A DNA stretch of 64,000 nt from Kaistella antarctica (GTDB lineage: Bacteria; Bacteroidota; Bacteroidia; Flavobacteriales; Weeksellaceae): contig NZ_FOIX01000002.1 in assembly GCF_900109615.1 (NCBI RefSeq), positions 1 through 64,000 on the forward strand, in the 5' to 3' direction. Position numbers and translations under genes: made by a program. How positions within the stretch are numbered: the first letter of the stretch is position 1; the number at the start of each line of letters is the position of its first letter. The notes under the pieces were generated by a model, which made no database searches, was not told the DNA's origin, and was given only the letters and a program-made list of their open reading frames with translations. Positions 20,781-30,448 of the stretch are shown piece after piece.

Positions 20781-21318
20781 TATAATAAAATTCGACGCGA
20801 AGATAATTATAAAAAAATGATCAGTCGTTTTATTGATCTTTTTTATAGATTAATTAAACTTATTTTAGATTTCATTAACACAAAGAGCAACTGCTTGCTT
20901 TAAATGTAGTGTCTCTCTTGAGAAAATAAGTAAGGTTAAATTTGTAAGTCTTTTATTTCTATCCTAATCCTCGGAACAATTGTTCAAATTTTTAGATAAA
21001 AAAAACCAGTAAAAAATAAATGCTGAATTTTATTCCAATACTTATCCACCTCAGTTTTGTGGTAGTTTTTATATTATTCATATATAGAGTATTAATTTAA
21101 TTTTTTTAATCAATAGGAAATTTTCACTTTTGATTTCGGAAAATGTTTTCAAACAATTCTACTAGATGGAAATTTTTCATGCATCATATTTTAATAATTC
21201 TCTACAATTAAATTTTTTTCAATGAAATACCGGTATCTGGTAATTTTCAGTAAAGTTTATTGGTAAACATTGCTAAATATTTATTAGATTTGGGAATTAA
21301 TAAAATAAATTATTTAAT
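20781..21318. other. Intergenic region of 538 bases, AT-rich, divergent promoter region
   Basis: No gene or RNA is recognised. It separates the minus-strand thioredoxin gene from the plus-strand secreted cargo gene. The only clear signal is the promoter at 21260-21292; the rest is AT-rich with no obvious repeats. Confidence 0.6.
21260..21292 (+). promoter_or_regulatory. Promoter of the T9SS cargo gene (TTG-N22-TAGATTTG)
   Basis: TAGATTTG at 21285-21292 fits the Bacteroidetes -7 box TAnnTTTG exactly, with TTG at 21260-21262, 22 bases upstream and within the accepted spacing. The start codon is 26 bases downstream. Confidence 0.65.
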
Positions 21319-24300
21319 ATGAAGAAAGTTCTATTATCGTGTTTTCTGGTTGCAGGCTTTGCTGCCAGTGCACAGGTCACTGGTTCCAAAACGATTGGAA
21401 TTGAATATGCCACCTTGGACGCTGCTTTTGCAGATCTTAATGCACAAGGTGTTGGCGCAGGTGGTGCCACCATCAATGTTCCTGGTGGATACACCGAGAA
21501 CGCACCGGCAGGTGGGTATTTATTAGGAAGCGCTGCCTTAAATGCTTCACTTTCCAACGCGAACCGATTGGTTATTCAAAAAAGTGGAGGTGGAGTTAAT
21601 CCATTATTCACCGCGCAAATCGGAACCAAAGTAGTTTCTGCTACCAATGCGGTGGGGGATGCTCTTTTTAATTTTTCTGGGGTTGATTATATGACCGTAG
21701 ATGGAATTGATTTGCAAGATAATCCTGCAAATTTCGATGCTACTACTTTAATAGAAAGAGGATTCGTATTTTACAATTTAGATGCTACCGATGGAGCTAA
21801 TAACAATACCATCCAAAATTGTACGATTACTTTTCTTAAAACTGTGAATAATTATGCGACCGGAATTTATTTCGGCCATTACACATATGCTGCGCCAGGA
21901 ACTCCAGTTGTTCCTACATCTATAGATGGGACTCATAGTAATAACAAAATTTATAGCAATACTATTTCAAAAGGAGTTTTGCAAGCAATCTATTTTGGAG
22001 GTTATGGAGCGCCAGCACCGTATACTTTGTATGACCAAAATAATGACATTGGAGGAATGTCTGCAGCTACAGGCAACATGATTACTGATTTTGGTGGTTT
22101 AGTTAGTGGTAGTTTTTATATTACAAATACAGCTATTGTCGCGGTTAATCAAAATAACGCAAATGTTTCTTACAACGATATTACTTTTGGTGCTGGTGGT
22201 TTAGGAACTATTGGCGTACAAGTAGTTGGGGTTAATTCCACTTTTACTGTTAATAGCAACACGATAAATGCAGCAGGTCAATCTTACAATGCTACACCAA
22301 ATATTTCTACGCATGCCGGCATTGTGAATCAGTCTGCGGGAGCAATTTTAACGGCCAATTCTAATACTATTAATATTACTTCTGTGCCCTATAACGGGAC
22401 AAATAATTCTGTATATGGAATATTATCATCTTCAAATGGTAGTTTAACTGCTCAAGAAAATACAGTTATGAATGGATTAAGTCCAGCTTCATTTTTCGGG
22501 ATTTATTCCGGTGCCTTAGCTAATGTTTCTATTAGCAAAAATATGGTGCATGGGTTAAGTAGTGCCTCTACTACAAGTGGAATTTACTTAATTGGTACTG
22601 CGCCTACTGGTAATATTTTTGAAAATAAAATATATGATATCACCTCAAATGGTGCCACAGGTTCTGCTTATGGAATTTATGTAGGTGGTGCAACTAGCGG
22701 TACCACAACTAATGTTTACAATAACTTAATTGGAGATATTAAAACCCCTTCAGTTAGTAGCACTAGTACAAGTTTGGCTGGATTATATTTAGCGAGTTCT
22801 GGCACACTATCTAATTTGAATGTTTATTATAATACGATTAATTTAAATGGAACATCAACAGGAGCTAATTTCAACTCAGCGGGGATTTATCATTCTAACA
22901 GCGCCACTGCTACTACCAATGCATTGGATTTAAGAAATAATATCATCGCCAATAATTCTACTCCTAAAGGTACAGGAAATGCCAGTGCTTTCAGAAGAAG
23001 TGCGGCTGGCGTTTCTAACTACGCAGCAACTTCTGATCATAATGACTTTTTTGGTACAACTGCGGTTTACTGGAATGGAACATCAGCAAATACACTAGCA
23101 AATTTGCAAACATTAGGAAGAGATGCAAACTCTCTTGATATAAACCCTTCCTTCATTGCAACTTTAGGATCTAGTCCAGACTTTTTAAAAATTAACCCTG
23201 CTGATTTAAGCACTCAAACATTAGATAATAAAGGAGCTACAATCGCTGGTTATACTTTAGATTATTCAGGGACAACTAGAGATGCAGCAACGCCAGACAT
23301 GGGAGCTTACGAATTTATGTATGTTGCACCAACTACAGTTCCAGATTGTACGGTTCTTACTTTGCCAGCAGATTTTGCTACAGGGGTGACACCAAATCCT
23401 GCTGTTCTAACTTGGTCCGCAGCTGCTAGAGCAACAAGCTACAAATTAACGATAGGTACCGCAAGCGGACTTTCAGATGTATTGAATGTTACTGGTATTA
23501 CAGCATTAAACTACTCTGCAACATTAACTGCAAATACTCAATATTTTGTTAAGGTAGTTGCAACCAACAATATTGGTGATGCAGTAGGCTGTACAGAAAC
23601 TACGTTCACAACAGGTGCTCTAGTGTATTGTGGTCCTATCAATTACAGTAACGTTGAGCCACTTGTAAATGTTGATTTTGCTGGAATTAACAACACAAGT
23701 GCAGCGACAGGAGGACCTGCGCATGAGTTTTTCTTAAGCACGATTGGTACTGTTGAACAAGGTCAGCCATACCAGATCAAACTAAACGGAAACACAGATG
23801 GTAATTACACCTCTTATTATGTGGTTTTTGTGGACTGGAATCAGAATGGAGTTTTAGATGATGCTGGTGAAGTTTACTTCGCGGATGGATCATTGTTTCA
23901 GAAAAATACAGATGGTACGACTAGTACACCAGTTGTTGGAAACATTACCGTTCCTGCAGGTGCAAAATTAGGAAATACCAGAATGAGAATTAAAAAAGAG
24001 TACGGTGCGTCTGTCCCTACTTCGACAGGTAATTTTGCAAACCCTTGCGTTAATGGTGGTAGTTTTGGCCAAGCTGAAGATTATACTCTTAATGTTGAAG
24101 TATTCTTAGCGGCACAATCTAGTGCAACTAAATCTTCTGTTTCAGTTTATCCAAATCCTTTCCAAGATGTTTTGAAAATTTCAGACATCAAAGGAGTGAA
24201 ATCAATTTCTGTAAATGATATGTCTGGAAGACTGGTTAAAAATATGAAACCAACTTCAGAACTTCAATTGTCAGAATTAAAAACTGGTTTATATATCGTT

Positions 24301-24354
24301 ACTCTAAATATGGAAGACGGTAGTGTAAAATCATTCAAGACAATTAAAAAATAA
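21319..24354 (+). CDS. Large secreted beta-helix protein with T9SS type A sorting domain
   Basis: The 1011-residue product has a signal peptide (MKKVLLSCFLVAGFAASAQ). A long Asn/Thr/Gly-rich region (about residues 80-670) with repeated N-x-I/V-x-x-N strands (NNTIQNCTITF, NSNTINAAGQS, YNNLIGDI) reads as a right-handed parallel beta-helix. A fibronectin-III-like segment follows (AVLTWSAAARATSYKLTIG), then a GEVED-type domain (DWNQNGVLDDAGEVYF). The C-terminal 70 residues (VYPNPFQD, DMSGRLVKN, LKTGLYIVTL, KTIKK) are a T9SS type A signal, so the protein should be exported through the Gld machine encoded at 9003-13871 and fixed to the surface. The role may be adhesion or polysaccharide binding; no catalytic site is visible. 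It has its own promoter and terminator. Confidence 0.92.
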   Translation: MKKVLLSCFLVAGFAASAQVTGSKTIGIEYATLDAAFADLNAQGVGAGGATINVPGGYTENAPAGGYLLGSAALNASLSNANRLVIQKSGGGVNPLFTAQIGTKVVSATNAVGDALFNFSGVDYMTVDGIDLQDNPANFDATTLIERGFVFYNLDATDGANNNTIQNCTITFLKTVNNYATGIYFGHYTYAAPGTPVVPTSIDGTHSNNKIYSNTISKGVLQAIYFGGYGAPAPYTLYDQNNDIGGMSAATGNMITDFGGLVSGSFYITNTAIVAVNQNNANVSYNDITFGAGGLGTIGVQVVGVNSTFTVNSNTINAAGQSYNATPNISTHAGIVNQSAGAILTANSNTINITSVPYNGTNNSVYGILSSSNGSLTAQENTVMNGLSPASFFGIYSGALANVSISKNMVHGLSSASTTSGIYLIGTAPTGNIFENKIYDITSNGATGSAYGIYVGGATSGTTTNVYNNLIGDIKTPSVSSTSTSLAGLYLASSGTLSNLNVYYNTINLNGTSTGANFNSAGIYHSNSATATTNALDLRNNIIANNSTPKGTGNASAFRRSAAGVSNYAATSDHNDFFGTTAVYWNGTSANTLANLQTLGRDANSLDINPSFIATLGSSPDFLKINPADLSTQTLDNKGATIAGYTLDYSGTTRDAATPDMGAYEFMYVAPTTVPDCTVLTLPADFATGVTPNPAVLTWSAAARATSYKLTIGTASGLSDVLNVTGITALNYSATLTANTQYFVKVVATNNIGDAVGCTETTFTTGALVYCGPINYSNVEPLVNVDFAGINNTSAATGGPAHEFFLSTIGTVEQGQPYQIKLNGNTDGNYTSYYVVFVDWNQNGVLDDAGEVYFADGSLFQKNTDGTTSTPVVGNITVPAGAKLGNTRMRIKKEYGASVPTSTGNFANPCVNGGSFGQAEDYTLNVEVFLAAQSSATKSSVSVYPNPFQDVLKISDIKGVKSISVNDMSGRLVKNMKPTSELQLSELKTGLYIVTLNMEDGSVKSFKTIKK

Positions 24355-24375
24355 TAGAAAAACCTATTAATATAG

Positions 24376-24406
24376 AAACCGTCTCAGCAATGAGGCGGTT
24401 TTTTTG
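24376..24406 (+). terminator. Terminator of the T9SS cargo gene
   Basis: AAACCGTCTCA (24376-24386) pairs, with one G-U, with TGAGGCGGTTT (24391-24401) around a 4-base loop, followed by a T-run. It lies 22 bases after the stop. Confidence 0.85.
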
Positions 24407-24474
24407 TGGAGTAAAACCAAGAACAGGAACTAAATTTTATTGATTTAGAGTTGATATGAATTTCATCTTAAATC

Positions 24475-24505
24475 GAAAAAAAACTCCGGAAAAGATCCGA
24501 AGTTT
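24475..24505 (-). terminator. Terminator of glnS
   Basis: On the minus strand AACTTCGG (24504-24497) pairs with CCGGAGTT (24489-24482), with one G-U, and is followed by an eight-base T-run. It lies 23 bases after the glnS stop. Confidence 0.75.
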
Positions 24506-24527
24506 TAGTTTATGATATGGTCAATAG

Positions 24528-26213
24528 TTATTCAGGTTTGTATCCATCTTTCAAGGTGACCGTTCTATTGAAAACCAGTTTTTCTGTAGAAGAATCTCGG
24601 TCTTTGGTGAAGTATCCGATTCTTTGAAATTGGTAATGATGACCGATTTCGGCTTCTTTTAAACTTGGTTCTGCAAATCCTTTCACGGTTTTTAAACTTT
24701 CTGGATTAATGAATTGCAAGAAATCAACATCTTTCTCAGCATCTGGTTGTGGTGTTGTAAACAGTCGATCGTAAATTCTTACTTCAACTGGAATTGCATG
24801 TTTGGCTGAAACCCAATGCAAAGTGCCTTTAACTTTTCGCAGACTTTCTTCCGTTCCACTTCCAGATTTACTTTTCTCATCGTAAGTTGCATAAATAGTG
24901 GTGATTTCGCCATTCTCATCTTTATCTACGCTTTCTGCTTTGATGATGTACGCAGATTTCAACCGAACTTCGCCGCCTAATTTAAGTCTGAAGAATTTTT
25001 TATTTCCTTCTTCTTTAAAGTCTTCCCGCTCGATATACAATTCTCTCGAAAACGGAATTTCTCTCATTCCTGCATTTTCCTGTTCTGGGTTATTTTCTGT
25101 TTCCAGTAATTCCTCTTCATGTTCGGGATAGTTGGTAATCACTAATTTCACGGGATCAACAACTGCCATCACTCGAGTCGCAATTTTATTTAAATCTTCA
25201 CGAACAAAAAATTCAAGCAGTTGAATATCAATTAAGTTTTCTCTTTTGGCAACACCAACTCTATCGATGAAATTTTTAATCGAAGTAGGCGTAAAGCCCA
25301 ATCTTCGCATTCCAGAAATGGTTGGCATTCTAGGATCGTCCCAGCCAGTAACTGCGTTTTCTGCAACTAATCTTTGTAGTTTTCGTTTAGACGTAATCAT
25401 GTAAGAGACATTCATTCGTGCAAATTCACGCTGTTTATTTCTTACCAACTCTTTATCATAAACTTGATCCAAATACCAATCGTATAACGGACGGTGATTT
25501 TCAAATTCTAAGGAACACAAAGAGTGTGAAATTTGCTCTATATAATCAGACTCACCATGCGCCCAATCGTACATCGGATAAATTTTCCATTGTTCGCCAG
25601 TTCGATGATGGGCTCTTTTTAAAATCCGGTACATCACAGGATCACGCATATTCATATTCGGAGAGGTCATGTCAATTTTTGCCCGAAGTGACATTGCACC
25701 TTCTTCGAATTCTCCGTTTTTCATTTTATAAAAAAGTTCTAAACTTTCTTCAACTGGGCGATTTCTAAAAGGAGATTCAACGCCATCTTCAAAAGGAGTT
25801 TTTCTTTGTTCCGTAATTATGGCTGATGGTTGCTCATCTACGTAAGCTTTACCATCATTAATCATTTGAACAGCCCAATTATATAACTGATCGAAATAAT
25901 CAGAAGCATACAATTCCTGGTCGTATTTAAAACCCAACCAATCGATATCAGCCTTAATAGAATCTACAAATTCCTGTTCTTCTTTTTCAGGATTGGTATC
26001 ATCAAAACGCAAATTCACGGGAGCGCCATATTTTTCCCCCATACCAAAATTGATACAGATAGCTTTCGTATGACCGATATGTAAATATCCATTTGGTTCT
26101 GGCGGGAAACGAAAACGCAGTTTATTTTGAGGAAAGCCGTTGGCTAAATCTTCTTCTATAATTTGCTCAATAAAATTGAGGGATTTTTTATCTTCTTCCA
26201 TGGGATTGTTCAT
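24528..26213 (-). CDS. glnS: Glutamine--tRNA ligase
   Basis: This 561-residue class I aminoacyl-tRNA synthetase charges tRNA-Gln with glutamine. The catalytic signature PPEPNGYLHIGH is at residues 37-48. Also present are NLRFDDTNPEKEEQEFVDSI in the Rossmann fold, YDWAHGESDYIEQISHSLCS, and the KMSKS-equivalent region MITSKRKLQRLV. The C-terminal two-barrel anticodon-binding part follows. The ends LRFRFPPEP and HCSLEFENHRPLYDW-like segments set GlnRS apart from GluRS. Length is normal. It is transcribed alone, opposite to the neighbouring secreted-protein genes. Confidence 0.95.
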   Translation of the reverse strand: MNNPMEEDKKSLNFIEQIIEEDLANGFPQNKLRFRFPPEPNGYLHIGHTKAICINFGMGEKYGAPVNLRFDDTNPEKEEQEFVDSIKADIDWLGFKYDQELYASDYFDQLYNWAVQMINDGKAYVDEQPSAIITEQRKTPFEDGVESPFRNRPVEESLELFYKMKNGEFEEGAMSLRAKIDMTSPNMNMRDPVMYRILKRAHHRTGEQWKIYPMYDWAHGESDYIEQISHSLCSLEFENHRPLYDWYLDQVYDKELVRNKQREFARMNVSYMITSKRKLQRLVAENAVTGWDDPRMPTISGMRRLGFTPTSIKNFIDRVGVAKRENLIDIQLLEFFVREDLNKIATRVMAVVDPVKLVITNYPEHEEELLETENNPEQENAGMREIPFSRELYIEREDFKEEGNKKFFRLKLGGEVRLKSAYIIKAESVDKDENGEITTIYATYDEKSKSGSGTEESLRKVKGTLHWVSAKHAIPVEVRIYDRLFTTPQPDAEKDVDFLQFINPESLKTVKGFAEPSLKEAEIGHHYQFQRIGYFTKDRDSSTEKLVFNRTVTLKDGYKPE

Positions 26214-26526
26214 TCGGCAAATTTAGTGAAAAGTGTGTAAAAGAAAAAAGCAGAAAATCAGCTCATTTGAGAAGAATTAAATAAGAATAGAAGCACTTTT
26301 TAAGCTTAGTTTGTTAATTTGCCATATTATAAAAACATTTACTCAATTTTATGCTGACCCTCTCAGCGAGTTACGTTATTGAGTCTGTCCAATGTCAATA
26401 AAGATGCTAATTTATGACTGAATACAGGTGCAAATATTTGTTCAATTATCTAAAAATCTGCATCTTCGTAGTATAATAAAAATTTCTTATCGCTTCATCC
26501 AAAAGCTTAACTCCCATTACATTAAA
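26214..26526. other. Intergenic region, about 310 bases, divergent
   Basis: AT-rich spacer between glnS (minus) and the secreted-protein group (plus). No RNA, repeat or clear promoter was found by eye. A more GC-rich patch near 26352-26388 (GACCCTCTCAGCGAGTTACG) has no clear fold. Confidence 0.5.
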
Positions 26527-26542
26527 ATGCAATTCAATTTTA

Positions 26543-27154
26543 TTGAGAGGTTGTTTTTTTGTATTGTTACTTTTGACATCTTCGCAGTTGTCTGCACAAA
26601 TCTTTTTCAAGGGTGAAAGTAAACTGACACTTCAAGGTGATGCTAAGATGTACGGAGATACCGTTGTCTATCATCAAAGCAAAAGTGAATCAGCAGAACA
26701 ACCTTCAAATCACGCTGTAATTTATCTGGTAAATGGTGCCAGTGTAACTGATCTCACTCAACGCTCCAAGACAGAGCTGATCTATATATCTGTACCTGAG
26801 AACTCTCCAGCAGAAAAAAGTCCCGTCAAAAAGGATTTAGCTAAAGTTAAAGTTCTGCCGCTTAAGGTTGCCGAGAGGCAGTATCATGTTCCAAAAATCA
26901 CCTATATTTTTAATCTTCCCACTAGCGATCGTGATTTTCATCAAAAATCGAAGTCAACTGTTTTTGCTTTTTTAGGAAGTACCAATTACTGTAAATCAAA
27001 ATTCCAATCTTCCGTCTTAGATACAGGTCATAAATTTGTATTTAATTTCCGCACTCAAAAATCGGAATTAGGATGGTACGTGCGTAATAATTCTATTTCT
27101 AGAAGTGTAAATTCATTCTACACACGACCGCCGCCGTTTCTGGCGCTATCTTAA
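26543..27154 (+). CDS. Secreted protein of unknown function, unusual TTG start or frameshifted 5' end
   Basis: I do not recognise a family. Read from the TTG at 26543, the 203-residue product has a signal peptide (MRGCFFVLLLLTSSQLSAQ). The soluble body contains KGESKLTLQGDAKMYGDTVVY, a Pro/Lys linker (PAEKSPVKKDLAK), two cysteines and the end FYTRPPPFLALS. An ATG at 26527 lies in another frame; removing one T from the run at 26538-26541 would join it to this frame and give MQFNLLRGCFFVLLLL. So either TTG is the true start or the 5' end carries a one-base shift. It is followed 75 bases later by the DUF11 protein gene, likely in the same transcript. Confidence 0.65.
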   Translation: MRGCFFVLLLLTSSQLSAQIFFKGESKLTLQGDAKMYGDTVVYHQSKSESAEQPSNHAVIYLVNGASVTDLTQRSKTELIYISVPENSPAEKSPVKKDLAKVKVLPLKVAERQYHVPKITYIFNLPTSDRDFHQKSKSTVFAFLGSTNYCKSKFQSSVLDTGHKFVFNFRTQKSELGWYVRNNSISRSVNSFYTRPPPFLALS

Positions 27155-27229
27155 ATCCTTATTCATTTTAAAAGCTATCACCACAATATTGATTGTTGGC
27201 GGTAGTTCACACTTTTTAAATTTAATTTA

Positions 27230-29593
27230 ATGAACAAATTATATCTACTAAAAAACAATTTTAGTTTTAAATTAGGCTTGGTTGCCATTCTCTTAATCTT
27301 TAGCAGCAATCAACTTTTTGCAGATGGCTCCAAAGATCTTTTTCCGCTTGGTAAAGCTGGAATTCGAGCTGCGTTGCGATCAAGTACATCAGTTGTAACG
27401 AATTATCCATTTCCAACCACCGGAACCCATTACGTTTACGCAAAAGTCGGCGAAAAAATCACTTTAGCTTCAAGCGCTCAACTCGCGGGAAACGTTTCTG
27501 CAATTCAATTGTATGATCCTTCCGGAACAATAGTAGTTAATGACGCAACTAATAATGGGTTGATTGCAAATCGTGCTGCAGAATTGGCGGGCCCACAGCT
27601 CAGTGGGACACCAACTGGCGGGACATACGCTCCGATTTATTACACGGTTCCTACTGGAGGTACCGGAATTTACCGCGTAGAATTTCTGGCCAGAGGTACT
27701 GCTGATGGTGCCGCGGTTACTATTGCCGACGGTCCATTTGTTCAAGCTTCTAATTCGTCCATCATGGCCTGGGACATTTCTGTTATCAATGATTTAGGAA
27801 CTTTATTTGTAAAAGGACGTGTTTACAGTAACGTCTTTAATTTAAATAATGGAAGTAGTGGTGGAGAAACTAACGGATTTAATGGTCTCATGTATGTTTT
27901 AACAAAAGATGGTTATACCTATAGAGTAAATAACAATGGAAATAATGGTTTATATTTTACTTTTTTCGTAAACAATAATGGTTTTGTAAATCCCACTACA
28001 AAAATACCGCTCTACAAAAGTTTAAATTTTTCTAATATAACCGGTTCTAACGTACAAGATCCTAGGGTTTCGGACACTACCTCGCAGATTACCCATAAAA
28101 TATTTTATGCTTTGCCAGCACCAAATTTACCCACAACTGCAAATGGATCTGTTCCAGGAGGATCTACGTGGTTAAATGGCTCAGCGGCCATTGCAAATGT
28201 AACTGGTATTTCCCTAACTGGAGTAGAAGGTGTGCCGGGTCAGGTGAGTAATAAAGGTGGTTTTGTTAATTTTACAACGAATGCTCAAGGAAATTATTTA
28301 ATTACTATTAAAAGTATCGGCCTACCTGCATTTGTAACACGCACCCTTAACGCGGCGGCGACAAATGGACCCAATAAAGTTTTATGGGACGGAAAGGATG
28401 GAAACGGAGCTTCTTTACCCTCAGGAACTTTCCCAGCAGAAGTTACGGTTCAGTTTCAGGGAGGTGAAGTACATTTCCCTTTTATTGACATGGAGTATAA
28501 TCAGAAAGGTTTTATCCTGGAACTTTTGGAGAATGGAAATCTTAATAATGTGGTTACTGATAAAGTTTATTGGAACGATACTGACGTAACAAATGGTACT
28601 AATGGTACTAATGCTCCGAGAGGAAGATATTCTGACCCGAAAAATAATAGCCATTTGTCTCCTACAAATAGTCTCGGAATTAAAAGCAATGAGAATGGTC
28701 ACATATGGGGGCAGGGAGGATCTGGAAGTACCAATTTATTTGGCGATAACAAATCTATCGATACCTGGACTTTTATAGTAGGAGAGAAGGTTACAATTAC
28801 CACCGCAATCAATGTGCGAATTGCAGATTTACTTATTTCTCAAGTCACTGCAGATAAAACGATTGTCAATCTGGGCGAAACCCTTCTTCTCACGGTTAAA
28901 GCTAAAAATAATGGACCCGATCCCGTAACTGGTTCTAAGTTCACATTTACTTTGCCTATTGGTTATGATCGACAAAGTTTAACATTTAATGGTAATGGAT
29001 GTGGTACGCAAGCGCTTGCAATTTCTTACGATGTGGCTACGAGAACGTATAGTTCTAATCTTAATTTGCCAAATGGTTGCGAGATTACCTACACTTTTAC
29101 GGTAAAAGTTTCCGCCACTGCACTGACCGGAAATCAAAACTTTAAAGCCACTATTTTACGTCCGAACGATGTAACTGATCCAGATGCAACTAATACTGAT
29201 ATAAACGTTCCGCCAACTGATGCCCAATATGAATGTACCAATAATGGATTGGGTGGCAATTGTAACAATATCAAGTCAACAGATGTTTTTTACCCGCCAT
29301 GTTATGAAGCGCCAAGTGGTCTAGGCTTGGGAACGGATACCAAAATGGGAATTACCTTATTAAGCAGAGCTGGAAATGATGATGCTGATAAATGGCCAAT
29401 GGTTCGGAAATCAGGTCACATTGCTTTAGAATCTAACTCTCGAGGTTTTGTAATTACCAGAATCGCAAAAGTAAATCTTGGTTTCATAAATCCTCCACAA
29501 GAAGGAATGATGGTGTACGATACTACAGACAAATGTCTGAAATTGTATTCTGATGGCGCTTGGAAATGTTTTTCTCAATCAGCGTGTCCATAA
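27230..29593 (+). CDS. Large secreted protein with DUF11 domain
   Basis: The 787-residue product has an N-terminal signal sequence (LGLVAILLIFSSNQLFA). Its long beta-rich region includes a FlgD-like Ig segment (GPNKVLWDGKDGNGASLPSG) and a DUF11 domain at about 535-625 (TADKTIVNLGETLLLTVKAK, NGPDPVTGSKFTFTLP), a fold used in surface and adhesin-like proteins. The C-terminus, MVYDTTDKCLKLYSDGAWKCF, resembles the tail of many Flavobacteriia secreted proteins but is not a typical T9SS type A or B tail. The next gene, 55 bases on, carries a similar short motif (MMVYVNKAGGKRLAVFNGANW), suggesting related C-terminal modules. Surface or extracellular location is inferred. Confidence 0.8.
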   Translation: MNKLYLLKNNFSFKLGLVAILLIFSSNQLFADGSKDLFPLGKAGIRAALRSSTSVVTNYPFPTTGTHYVYAKVGEKITLASSAQLAGNVSAIQLYDPSGTIVVNDATNNGLIANRAAELAGPQLSGTPTGGTYAPIYYTVPTGGTGIYRVEFLARGTADGAAVTIADGPFVQASNSSIMAWDISVINDLGTLFVKGRVYSNVFNLNNGSSGGETNGFNGLMYVLTKDGYTYRVNNNGNNGLYFTFFVNNNGFVNPTTKIPLYKSLNFSNITGSNVQDPRVSDTTSQITHKIFYALPAPNLPTTANGSVPGGSTWLNGSAAIANVTGISLTGVEGVPGQVSNKGGFVNFTTNAQGNYLITIKSIGLPAFVTRTLNAAATNGPNKVLWDGKDGNGASLPSGTFPAEVTVQFQGGEVHFPFIDMEYNQKGFILELLENGNLNNVVTDKVYWNDTDVTNGTNGTNAPRGRYSDPKNNSHLSPTNSLGIKSNENGHIWGQGGSGSTNLFGDNKSIDTWTFIVGEKVTITTAINVRIADLLISQVTADKTIVNLGETLLLTVKAKNNGPDPVTGSKFTFTLPIGYDRQSLTFNGNGCGTQALAISYDVATRTYSSNLNLPNGCEITYTFTVKVSATALTGNQNFKATILRPNDVTDPDATNTDINVPPTDAQYECTNNGLGGNCNNIKSTDVFYPPCYEAPSGLGLGTDTKMGITLLSRAGNDDADKWPMVRKSGHIALESNSRGFVITRIAKVNLGFINPPQEGMMVYDTTDKCLKLYSDGAWKCFSQSACP

Positions 29594-29648
29594 TAAGACG
29601 TCATTGTTTATTAATGAATTAGAACTTTTAATATTAAAGAAAAAAATA

Positions 29649-30197
29649 ATGAAAAATATATTTTCAATTTTCCTGCTCGCAATTTCGTCTACCGCATTTT
29701 CGCAGGTCATTATCGGTGATGCTGTTGGAACCGCAACAACTAAGGCTGCTGTTTTATTGGATTTTGCTGCGGGGCAAAACAAAGGAATCATCCTGCCATA
29801 TGTTCAGACCTTACCTTCTGGACCTGGCTTGGTCGAAGGAACAATCTTGCTTGATGCCAGAAATCCTTTGAAAGCAAAAGTGTTATACTATAATGGAACT
29901 CCAACATGGTTTGATCTCAGCAGCAGAAATGAAGCTGACATTTCCTCCAAATTAACTATTCAGCCGACTACTATTAAAGAAGATGTAAAAGCAAGAGCTA
30001 TTATCGGAGCAATAACTTCTGAGGCGGATGGGGTGTTAGTTTTGGAATCCTCAACGAAAGCAATGGTGCTTCCGATGGTTGAAAAAACGGCAGATGTTAA
30101 GGATCCAGCTCCTGGAATGATGGTTTATGTGAATAAAGCAGGCGGAAAAAGGTTAGCTGTTTTTAATGGCGCTAACTGGACTTTTTGGAAGCCCTAA
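29649..30197 (+). CDS. Secreted protein of unknown function, 182 residues
   Basis: I do not recognise a named family. The ATG at 29649 gives a signal peptide (MKNIFSIFLLAISSTAFSQ), which decides the start; a longer frame to 29553 would overlap the previous gene. The product contains GIILPYVQTLPSG, YYNGTPTWFDLSSRNE, and near the end MVLPMVEKT and PGMMVYVNKAGGKRLAVFNG. The last motif echoes the C-terminus of the upstream DUF11 protein. It is the third gene in a plus-strand row of exported proteins and ends at a terminator. Confidence 0.75.
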   Translation: MKNIFSIFLLAISSTAFSQVIIGDAVGTATTKAAVLLDFAAGQNKGIILPYVQTLPSGPGLVEGTILLDARNPLKAKVLYYNGTPTWFDLSSRNEADISSKLTIQPTTIKEDVKARAIIGAITSEADGVLVLESSTKAMVLPMVEKTADVKDPAPGMMVYVNKAGGKRLAVFNGANWTFWKP

Positions 30198-30230
30198 GAA
30201 GTAACGAATAAATTAAAACTATCTATTACA

Positions 30231-30280
30231 AGTTGTAGAAGAAGGATTAAAAAACTCTTTTTCTGCAACTTTTTTTTTGT
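30231..30280 (+). terminator. Terminator of the secreted-protein gene row
   Basis: AGTTGTAGAA (30231-30240) pairs, with one G-U, with TTCTGCAACT (30261-30270), followed by eight T. The loop is long at 20 bases. It lies 33 bases after the stop codon. Confidence 0.75.
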
Positions 30281-30448
30281 TTTTAATTACTTTTAAATAT
30301 TAGTGCGACTCAGGTTTGTGAGTGGTTTCTCTCTACATTGTTTTGGTTTCTAAAGGTTTAACATTTTTAAATCCTGGAGAAAACACTTGGTTTCGCCAAA
30401 AAAATGTAACTTTATTTTCAATAAAAACAACCATAAAAACACAAAGCC

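Noticed and set aside
27470-28702. Open frames on the opposite strand and other frames inside the large secreted-protein genes
   Set aside because: They lie wholly inside well-supported genes and have no motifs or start context.
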